From Asterionellopsis glacialis (lineage: Eukaryota > Bacillariophyta > Plagiogrammaphyceae > Rhaphoneidales > Asterionellopsidaceae), in NCBI GenBank assembly GCA_014885115.2, contig WKLE02001150.1, forward strand, positions 9,977 through 28,334: DNA of 18,358 nucleotides, in the 5' to 3' direction. Position numbers and translations under genes: made by a program. The notes under the pieces are model-generated. The model did not search any database. It was given only the letters and a program-made list of their open reading frames with translations, and was not told the DNA's origin. Shown in pieces: positions 1-8,163 of this stretch (the first letter of the stretch is position 1; each line of letters begins with the position of its first letter).

Positions 1-130
1 AATAGGTTGATAATTCACACAGAAGAAAGATTGACACATTTCGCACTTGAGACTCCTCGTTCAACAACAATAAAAACAAGACCCTTAAAAAAGAACAATT
101 TAGCCGACATATTGTAGGGAAAAAGAAAGC

Positions 131-310
131 ATGGGATGCAGCAACAGTACTCTTGGACTTGGAGAACTTCCTCCAGATGGTCATGAACTTAACCAAAATG
201 GCAAAAACATGGTAATTGTTGAAGAAAATCTTTGGGTAACCGTAGTAAAACGAAATTTTAAAAGTCGAATGGAATATTCATATGGCTCACTGGAAGTCAT
301 AGATAGTTGA
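131..310 (+). CDS. Possible small dually acylated protein (59 aa), or first exon of a lost gene
   Basis: An ATG with A at -3 and G at +4 opens a 59-codon frame ending in TGA. The peptide begins MGCSNS. Gly2 followed by Cys3 and a small residue at position 6 is the classic pattern for N-myristoylation plus palmitoylation, which would tether the product to a membrane. Nothing else in the peptide (residues 7-59, mixed polar, no membrane segment) is recognised. A GT lies straight after the second in-frame Met codon near 210 (ATG|GTAATT), so this could be a first exon; a plausible acceptor (CTAAT then ...AACAG) lies near 787 but leads only to a short frame. No family match is claimed, and an open frame of this length can arise by chance in AT-rich DNA. 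Confidence 0.3.
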   Translation: MGCSNSTLGLGELPPDGHELNQNGKNMVIVEENLWVTVVKRNFKSRMEYSYGSLEVIDS

Positions 311-867
311 TTGGTGTAGAAACGCCTCATCAATATTCTGTTTGATGCGGAAATATATCTTAAATTGATTGTTTCGTGGAGGTTACTGGGAAAAAGAAAA
401 AAATGGTCATTCAACTTGACGCATCCTTGTTTCAACCCACGTAGAGTGGAAAGAGTGGAAAACTAGAATGCAGGTTCTACACAGACCAAGCAAACTTTAT
501 TTACTCCAAAACTGAAAATTGAATATTTCTGAGTCTGAAATAGCCTTTTTTTATAAAATTGAAACATGAATTCACTCTGTAGTCCGCTCCTCTCCGTGTT
601 ACAGTAGGACTGATGGCAAGCTTTTCGCTTAAAAGCTCTGAGATGGTTCGTTCAATTCTCGCAAAATGCAGGAATTCATAATGTACTGAGTGCGAAACGA
701 AATGGGTGGCGCACAATCATTACAAATGTTTATAATATATAAACCAAGCTGAACTACTAATTTATAAAATTATGTTTCTCCTAAACAGAGCTTTATGGTA
801 CCCTGGATAGGTAAATCATTGTAACTTTTTGGATCAACCGTTAATTGATTATCCCTAGACCATGCAG
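311..867. other. Intergenic region, no gene seen
   Basis: AT-rich spacer between the small forward frame and the 3' end of the ZNHIT2-type gene. Reverse open frames here (for example 501-716) have no recognisable motif, and at least one of them lacks an ATG start. It probably holds the 3' UTR of the reverse-strand ZNHIT2-type gene. The stretch 760-787 resembles a branch point plus 3' splice site on the plus strand, without a convincing downstream exon. Confidence 0.4.
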
Positions 868-2484
868 CTAAGCAATTCTTCTACTACTTCTTTCTGTGAG
901 TAGAAATGCATCACCATTGCTCTCTTGTACTTGTTCAATCCTTGGACGGTCTTTATTGTTGGTGTCAGCATTTGTTGGTAAACGTAATGTCTCCAACCTA
1001 TCGTCAGTCTCGTCATTCTTTTTTAGTTCCCAATCTTGAATCCATGATCGTATTTCGGTTGCTATTTTCCCCTCTAACTCAACTTCCTGCGACCACGAAA
1101 CATAAAATTCAAGTTTTTTACGGATTTTTCGTAATTCCTTCACGTCGGTGACATCTTTGTCGCCATCGTCATCTTTGATCTTTCCTATATTGCTTCTTTT
1201 GTGTGTGTTTTGTTTTTTTGCAGATTTGGTAGCACTTTTACAAATATCTATAGCTTCAAAGAGTGCTCGAGCAACATATCGACGACGACAACGATGTTGA
1301 TTATCGGTGCCTTCACCATTTCCATCCAAAAGTAAAGCTACATCTTCCGCCAGTATTGTCCAATGAGTGTTGCATCCACCAGCAATACTACACTTAGTAC
1401 TAAAAGCATTCTTCGTGGATGATGCTGTACATGTTGTCAAAACTTCTTCTAGACTTGTAAACCTTGCATCTTGTCGTAACACATCGGACGATGATATTAG
1501 TGTGAATACTGCATCTTGGGAACTTGCCAATGCATTGTCAACGCCATAATACAGTCGTAATGTAAGACATATATTGTATAATAATTCCACCAAATTAAAT
1601 TGGATTATTGAAGATGAATTTGTCGCAGCTAGTGAAGCCTTTGAACCGACAAGAGACTGTAACGAAGGTAAAGCTAATAATTTGTCGTCGAGAGTTTGTT
1701 TCGTTCGTCGTGCTTTATGGGTTATATTTTCACCATCGTCATCCGCGTATAAGTTTGAATTGAGAGTAGTTTCAGTATTTATGGTAGATCCAGTCAGATC
1801 TGGACGCCACCACGGATGCCAGGATTCTAAAATACCATTCAAATGGCCTCTTTGAATATCTCGTTCAAATGCTTGTCGAAGTTCAGGTGTCATTAACTTG
1901 GCCAAAGCTGCATCGTCGTCTAACAAATCTGTCCGTTCCAATGCTTCCGCTAGTTTCCACAATTCTTCCTCGGAATAATTGACAGACTCCATACCGGACT
2001 CTCCGTCTTCATGATTAGGGAGGAAACCTTCTTCAAGATCACATTGACGAGACCGTACTATAATTTCTTCCATGGATTTAGAACCCTCTTTTGCTTCCAA
2101 ATCCAATACAGATGTCACTCGATCTTGATAAAATGCTTCTGTACAGCTATTCGACCCATTCGCATCACCATTATTGTGATTTTTATAGCAAGATACAGAA
2201 CAATAGGGTACATCACATCGAGGACATGTGTACCGTGCCATGTGGGAATGACATATTTGACAGGATTGTGGCGATGAGCTTTCGTCATCTTTGTCGTCCA
2301 CCGCAGGCTTGACAGGAGTTGGGTCTGTGTCCTTTAAAGTTACATTTCTTTTCCATTTGGGTGGTGGTAAAATTGGAATCAGCGATGGTGCCTCTGCTGT
2401 TGTATCATGATGATACCATGATGACTTTGTATTGGTTGATGGCTGTTTCTGTTTCGGTCGTTCAATTTCTTCGATTTTAACCAT
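868..2484 (-). CDS. ZNHIT2: HIT-type zinc finger protein, ZNHIT2-like (R2TP cofactor)
   Basis: Single-exon 538-residue protein. A zf-HIT finger sits at residues 75-114, with zinc ligands C75, C78, C87, C90, C95, C99, H103 and C114; the core reads YTCPRCDVPYCSVSCY. It is followed at once by CTEAFYQDRV, a stretch very like the one after the finger in animal ZNHIT2, and this decides the subfamily. The C-terminal half is helical and matches the general ZNHIT2 layout (a tract near LVELLYNICLTLRLYYG, then a W/Y-rich helix near residues 460-480). In animals ZNHIT2 binds RUVBL2 and links the R2TP/HSP90 co-chaperone to U5 snRNP assembly; that role is inferred here. The ATG has A at -3 and G at +4. The N-terminal 70 residues are Lys/Pro/Asp-rich and probably disordered. 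The next gene upstream on the same strand is PP2A, 724 nt away. Confidence 0.85.
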   Translation of the reverse strand: MVKIEEIERPKQKQPSTNTKSSWYHHDTTAEAPSLIPILPPPKWKRNVTLKDTDPTPVKPAVDDKDDESSSPQSCQICHSHMARYTCPRCDVPYCSVSCYKNHNNGDANGSNSCTEAFYQDRVTSVLDLEAKEGSKSMEEIIVRSRQCDLEEGFLPNHEDGESGMESVNYSEEELWKLAEALERTDLLDDDAALAKLMTPELRQAFERDIQRGHLNGILESWHPWWRPDLTGSTINTETTLNSNLYADDDGENITHKARRTKQTLDDKLLALPSLQSLVGSKASLAATNSSSIIQFNLVELLYNICLTLRLYYGVDNALASSQDAVFTLISSSDVLRQDARFTSLEEVLTTCTASSTKNAFSTKCSIAGGCNTHWTILAEDVALLLDGNGEGTDNQHRCRRRYVARALFEAIDICKSATKSAKKQNTHKRSNIGKIKDDDGDKDVTDVKELRKIRKKLEFYVSWSQEVELEGKIATEIRSWIQDWELKKNDETDDRLETLRLPTNADTNNKDRPRIEQVQESNGDAFLLTERSSRRIA

Positions 2485-3208
2485 GATTTCGATTATTTAT
2501 GGAATTTTCCGTTTGTGCCGAAATTTCTCTATCAACCCAGAAGTTATATACTGGCAACGATCTAAAACAAACCGTGTCTTTGGTTCATCATTGTACTCGT
2601 ACCAAGTAGTGCTCTAGAAAGTAGGACCTTTAGTGTTGCTTGTGTCGGTTGTCTTCACTTCTTTCTCTCTCATCTTGTTATCCCTCCGACAAGAAAATGA
2701 AACACTCACACACGCACGATATTCGCGCATCAAGACAGTCGGGCAGGACCGGACAGAGACAAAACCGAAACGAAAATTCATAAACCGGCATTTTTGCTAC
2801 CAATTACCGGTACAAGTATTTTAATATCTGTTAAGGTAGGACATGCGTTGCTGAACTTGAAACACTTGTCTAGTCCCAACACACAGGGTCTCTAGAGAGT
2901 GCAAAGACTCTAATAAAATAAAATAAGAATACAATTTGACCAACATTGAGCTGTCTATCTTTTATTACGAGTTTGTATTTGTTTTTTTTTTATGACATGT
3001 CTAACAAAAGCGAGTGCGCGCCTTGAAGAGGGACCAGACCAGGGTTACAAACACAACAAAAACACATTGGACTGTTAACCGCTAACTTCAAGGATTCCTT
3101 TTTAAAATTTCAAATTATGTTCCCAAACCACTACGCAAATCTTCACAATTTTCCAAGGTACACAAGACCACCCAAAGTGGTTCAGATAATATAATATTGC
3201 TTATGAAT
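2485..3208. other. Intergenic region between ZNHIT2-like and PP2A genes
   Basis: Holds the 5' flank of the ZNHIT2-like gene and the 3' UTR of PP2A, both on the minus strand. It includes a plus-strand poly-T run near 2980-2991 and a GC-richer tract near 2700-2820 with several CGxA/CCGG words that may be promoter. I see no coding frame with a recognisable product and no RNA gene. Confidence 0.4.
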
Positions 3209-4629
3209 CTAAAGGAAATAGTCAGGAGTTCTTGGGCTTTTATGCCAACTTTCATCCCTCGGTGCGGGATCGAATTGAGAGCTGCAAAAGATACCAGAAA
3301 TAAATGTGAGTTAAGGTGCTCATATGCAACAATAGGACAAAGATCATTAAGAATACGTACAATTTGCAGTGATCGTGAATTTCTTGTTTTGAGCAAGTAT
3401 CAGCATTGTCGTCCACTTCCATAATTGCAGCTTGGTTACCACAACGGTAGCAGTAGTTAGGCGCAGAAAAGATTGTAACGACAGATCTATTGTGTTGCCA
3501 CTGGTAACCCTCCATAACAAGCTGGTGTGCACGAGCCAAGAAAAAGAGGCCATTAATGTGGGTGAACTGCTCCGTAATATCTTGGCCGAACGTGTATCCG
3601 GCACCCCTTGGCGAAATACCCCAGCCGCACCTGTCATCAGGATCGGACCACACAAGGTCACACATCGGGCCTTCATGAGGCACTTCTTGAACTCTGTCCA
3701 AGTCCCTCGCGTGATCAAGTGTGTCAATCGATGGTGAAAGACCACCGTGAAGACAGAATATACGATCAGCAACGACAGCAGTCATTGGCAAATAATCGAA
3801 AGTGTCGGTGAAATGCTTCCATACATTGGCATTCCCGTATTTACGCAAACATTCATCGTAAAAACCATACCTGTGTTCACACAAAAAGAGAAAGAAAAGC
3901 ACGTATCAGAACTATTCAAGAAAACAGAATCAATAAATGCCTTGCGCACGGTAGAAATGACCCATAAGAAACTCACACTTGAGTAATTTGCCGACTTTCG
4001 TGATTACCACGAAGAATTGTAATACGATTCCTGTACCGAACTTTGAGAGCAACGAGAAGCGTTACAGTTTCCAATGAATAGTACCCACGGTCAACGTAAT
4101 CACCCATGAACAAATAATTCGTCTCGGGACAGTGTCCCCCAATTCGGAACAACTCTGCCAAATCGTAGAATTGCCCGTGAATGTCACCGCAAACTGTTAC
4201 GGGAGCGCTCACTGGTTGCACATTGGACTCCTCATGTAGAATCTCTTTAGCCTGTGTGCATCATGAACAAGGACAAGAACATATTTGTTAGATAAAGGCA
4301 AGTGAAGGCAATGCAATTGTTACACAACGCTTGCATTGGAGCACATGCTAAAGAGGACCGGGGTGAGTGAGCGGGAGCAGCATCCAAGCCGATCAAGGGT
4401 CTACGCTAGAATTTCTACGTGCAAATTGTACCAATCGCGTGGAATCCAAGGCTTTCCCTCGTCATCGGGAGGACGCGGCTTGGCAGCACGGTACGTGCAA
4501 GCCGCTCCACCAAAGGACGCGACCATGACGCACCTTTTCACAGAGGTCTTTCACTTCTGTTTCAGTAAGTGTATCACCACCCCGCAGCTTCTCGATCTGT
4601 GCATCGAGGTCAGATGTGTCGGAGCTCAT
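3209..4629 (-). CDS. PPP2C: Serine/threonine protein phosphatase 2A catalytic subunit, four exons
   Basis: Spliced CDS: complement(join(3209..3281,3361..3870,3977..4251,4534..4629)), 954 nt, 317 aa. Introns of 79, 106 and 282 nt have donors GTACGT, GTGAGT and GTGCGT and AG acceptors, and each junction restores the family (ITQV|YGFYDE, LCEK|AKEIL). All PPP-family metal and catalytic residues are present: GDIHG (D55, H57), GDYVDRG (D83), RGNHES (N115, H116), CLHGG (H165) and RAHQ (H239), plus [11 protein letters not shown]. The tail ends TPDYFL, where the last Leu is carboxymethylated by LCMT1 and the Tyr can be phosphorylated in known PP2A. The exact tail and the numbering identify PP2A rather than PP4 or PP6. 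It dephosphorylates Ser/Thr in complex with scaffold and regulatory B subunits. Oddity: about 10 extra residues just before the conserved FDPAP tail, next to the last intron. Exon 1 starts at ATG 4629 ([15 protein letters not shown]). Confidence 0.95.
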
Positions 4630-5515
4630 TATATACGAAAGCGCGTCTCTTATGAAACGCTCTCCGTCCCGTTGAGATCGCTTTGAATTGCTTTTGCGCG
4701 TTCCTTGACTCTTTCTAGAGTCCTGGACCCATAAAATCTCTGTAGAGAGGATTACGGGATGTACGAGCTTGTAGTCCTAATCCTACTTCCGTAGGGTTCT
4801 CTTGCTTCATTCGAGAGGGAGCGACGAGGACTCGAGCAGACGGTAGTAGTATTTCATACATACGACCATACATCGACTCTTCAATTATTGTACCAGGAAT
4901 CCTGTACATTTAATCCTATATAATATGTGTCTGGTACTGTATCAGACGAACTACTCAGTTCAGCAATGCCGGCCATATGTAAGAAGAACTTCTTGTCTAA
5001 GAAGGCAGGTGCTGTAGTTTCCAGGAATGACATTTTTATTGCGTATAGCATGATATTAAACTCGGTAGGAAGCTACACAAAATAGGAGGCATTAAATAAT
5101 ATTCACCGGGAAGCCAATTACATACTGAGCGTGTGAAAAACCTGTTCGTACCATCCAGTACAAGAAATCCACGTTTAGATTATATATATTCCTCCAAACT
5201 TACAGAAACATCTGATTTTTTACACTCACTTATATATTTTGTCATGCACACCATGAAAGGTAATTCCGTCGTACTCCTATATATTTTAGTGCTAATTATA
5301 TATAAAGTATTGGGAAGGCAACGTACCCAAAGAAAAATATGGCACAGTTCCTGGTACATGATATTTCTATACAATTTGATTTGACAGCAAAAACTCATTA
5401 CTTTAAAACAAATCTCATCGGATCTTTCAGTATTGCCTCACAACCACTTCCGACTAACTCACAGAGGATTCAGTATAAGACGTAATCATGGATTGCTGAA
5501 TAAAATAGTGTACCT
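4630..5515. other. Intergenic region: PP2A promoter side and TRM11 3' flank
   Basis: 886 nt between two minus-strand genes. Nearest PP2A lies the presumed promoter and 5' UTR. A 64-codon reverse frame at 4715-4909 starts with ATG but shows no known motif. A small inverted repeat (GTCTG/CAGAC) lies near 4930-4949. The stretch 5180-5310 is very AT-rich with repeated TATATA words. I see no convincing gene, transposon terminus or RNA gene. Confidence 0.4.
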
Positions 5516-7395
5516 CTATTCCACACATGTATAAGATACCAACCACCTGCTCAGTTTATCATTCAACGGTTGCTCTTGTACAGCATTCAGTTCAAGACCA
5601 GCCTCCCTGCACAAGTCGCCATTGGGCATACATTCCTCCAATGTCTCCTCGTCTGTGACAGGAACAAAAGCAACAAGCCTTCCACCTACTTTCAATAAAG
5701 GCTTTCCTTCATCCCGATCCTTTCCCATGGCAATGAACAATTCTGATAAAGGTGGAATTGATTTTGAACTTTTACTTTCCCGGATTCCATACGGAGGATC
5801 TGTAATGATAGCATCGAACGGTGTATTCCCAATAGCATTCCTTGCTTCATCTCGAATAGTATCCATGTTGGTAGAATCACCTTCAATCAAGGCCAAAGGT
5901 TCTTTCAAACCCCGTGTGGAAAAATCTTTACGTATATTATCTCGATTGACAATACCATCATGAGCAATTTCAATACCAACTGTTTGGCAATTGGGTGCAA
6001 TCATTGTAGCTGCAATCAATGTCGCACATGACCCAGCAAATGGATCCAAGATGGTTTGGTTATTATCAACTTGAGCGATGTTACACATGGAATATGCAGC
6101 AATGGGGCAAAGTGGTGTATTTGTAACGCATATTCGCGTGTTTGGGTTCATTGAAGATGTCTTTGTATATTTTTTTAAAGAGAGAACAGAAACAAATTAA
6201 ATTCTTTTTCAGAATTGGACTTCCAAACATATGGTGTTTATAAATTTGTCGGTAGAAGATATTGAACAATTTATTTTGAAGTTTTTCCTTACCTGTGGCC
6301 CTTTCATTAAACGCCGTGCCAACATTGATTTCCCACCAATCAAACCATCAAAGATATAAACCTTGCAATCAGGTTCTTTCAAATTCACCCTTCCCTTGAA
6401 CTTAATCAAGAGAGGTTTTAAAGCAATCAAGGACTCCTTTTCAGCTGTCATTGATCTGGCTCGACCACCATACCGAATGTCTTTCCCCACTTCTCGTTCT
6501 TCTTCAGATTCCGGAAGTTCACCATAGACTCTTGCTCTAAAACACCATGTATTCTTTTCGTTGTCACCTCCTTCCATCAAATCATCAAAACCTCCATTTG
6601 CTAATGCTATTTGTGCGAGGTCTTCATACTTGTCGCCTTTTGCGATAATCTTATAAATATTATGAACTAACGAACACCGACTGGCCGCTTGTAGGACCGC
6701 ATCTATTGGAAGGATTGTGGTACCACTTTCGTCAGAATCAGGTGAAAGCGATAGATATTGCATAGCTTCGTTAAATTGAGTGAGCTTCAATTCGGGTAAA
6801 TCCACAGACCCATCGTATTGCAAAGCGTTGGTAAACTGAACATCATCACCATTTTTAAGCAGCTTTGTGTTTGTATCAGATGGTGTAGTGTACTGTTGTA
6901 AAACTGCTGATAATGCTCCGCGGAACTCCATATGTCGAAATTGAAAGCTGTAATCATCTTTATGATCCCCTCTGATTTAATTTAATTTAATATACAGGAG
7001 CAATAGAATACAAAAAGTAAATATGTTTGGAGGGAATTGCATCAAAATCATTTTTTCGAAACACATTGTAGCGTCGACAAGCCAATCAAGACGACTTACT
7101 TCCAGTGGATTAACAGTTCAGGTCCTTCTCCATTCAACTGATGTTCATCCAAATGATTTTGACTTGTCAACTCATGATCAGTCGTCGTTGACCGAGCAGT
7201 AGTCATCAATCGAAATTTTGCATATGGTTGTCGAAACGGATTACCCCCAAGTCTTGATGACGACGACAAGAATGTGGATTGTGCGGAGCATCGACGAGTT
7301 GTTCTGACAAAATTAGGAAAGAATCCATTACATACACCGTTTGTCAAAACAAATGCCATAACTTGTATCCAACTTTTTGTTGTTCTAATGTTCAT
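5516..7395 (-). CDS. TRMT11: TRM11-type tRNA (guanosine-N2) methyltransferase with plastid-type presequence, three exons
   Basis: Spliced CDS: complement(join(5516..6160,6293..6947,7100..7395)), 1596 nt, 531 aa. Introns are 152 nt (GTAAGT...TTACAG) and 132 nt (GTAAGG...CAAAG). The junction LLIHW|NFQFRHMEFRGA rebuilds the family's N-terminal motif, comparable to LLLMAQEHLEFR in human TRMT11. A THUMP-like region covers roughly residues 165-275. The Rossmann methyltransferase domain has SAM motif I DPFAG (356-360) and catalytic motif TDPPYGIRE (437-445), the latter as in TRMT11. TRM11 with its partner TRM112 makes m2G at position 10 of tRNA. The first ATG (7395) gives about 70 extra N-terminal residues with no Asp or Glu until D73: a hydrophobic stretch 8-23, then CNG/FFP (cleavage inferred before F25) and an Arg/Ser/Thr-rich tract. 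This looks like a diatom signal plus transit peptide. The frame is open further upstream, but only from a GTG at 7443. Confidence 0.82.
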
Positions 7396-8163
7396 GTTCG
7401 GAGTATAGATAACTTTGCCTCTACTAGACTTTGCTAACGACACCCTGCCTCTAGCTGTAACTCTTTTTTCTTTGATCTTTCAACGAGCAGAAGAAAATGA
7501 GGTGATGGATGATCGATGATGGATGTGTGCGATGCGACATGCCAACACTTTTTTTGAGAGGAGGGGGAGTTCGAGATTCGACAACCCGAAAACCGATAAA
7601 TACAACTCATGACCTGTTCCACTGGGAATTGCGATAGCTGGACAGATCCCAAACGTCCTGTGAACTCGCAACGTGTCTTTTCCATGAGAATATCGTGCAC
7701 GCTCAATGGGTTACATATTGGTTTGATATGGTGGTCCTACTTGTACTTATTAGAAGTGTGGCTGGCTTGGGCGCGGGAATAAAAATACACGGTCGGTTTC
7801 AACAAAAAAAAATTACAATACTAAAATTGAACATCCCTTGTTTAGGAAATTTAACGCACCTGACCAAGAAAATATACCGTTGAGAACTTCTACAGCAGCA
7901 TTTCGGGGTTTGTCATCTCTTTTTTCTGCGTGTTTTTACCCCGCTTTTGTTGCCGGCCTCGCCTCTGGTCGTCCTTGCGTTCGAGTCTGGTAGACGAAAG
8001 ACGAGTTTTAGTACGGTAGACAAGACGACGGCAATGCCTCTTGGTACCGCATCGGGCTCAACCAACTAGACTACGATCACATCGTTGACGCTCCATCTGA
8101 GGAAGAGGCTGAACCAGTGGAGCTTCCGTGTCGAAAGCCATACAAACAGAGTCCGGTAAAACC
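7396..8163. promoter_or_regulatory. Shared divergent 5' region of TRM11-like and WNK genes
   Basis: 768 nt between the two start codons on opposite strands, so it must hold both promoters and both 5' leaders. No TATA box stands out. The last 130 nt contain a short upstream ATG frame in the WNK leader, listed separately. Other open frames here have no recognisable product. Confidence 0.45.
8034..8069 (+). promoter_or_regulatory. Upstream ORF (11 codons) in the WNK 5' leader
   Basis: ATG at 8034 opens a frame of 11 codons (MPLGTASGSTN) closed by TAG, ending about 95 nt before the WNK ATG. It is the last ATG before the main start. If it lies within the transcript it could dampen WNK translation. 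Whether the leader reaches this far, or is spliced, cannot be seen. Confidence 0.3.

Noticed and set aside
4715..4909. 64-codon reverse ATG frame upstream of PP2A, considered as a transposon remnant
   Set aside because: No integrase, reverse transcriptase or terminal repeat motif and no target-site duplication seen; more likely 5' flanking sequence.
8128..8163. Extending the WNK N-terminus to the in-frame GTG at 8128
   Set aside because: GTG is not a normal eukaryotic start, and the ATG at 8164 has an optimal context.
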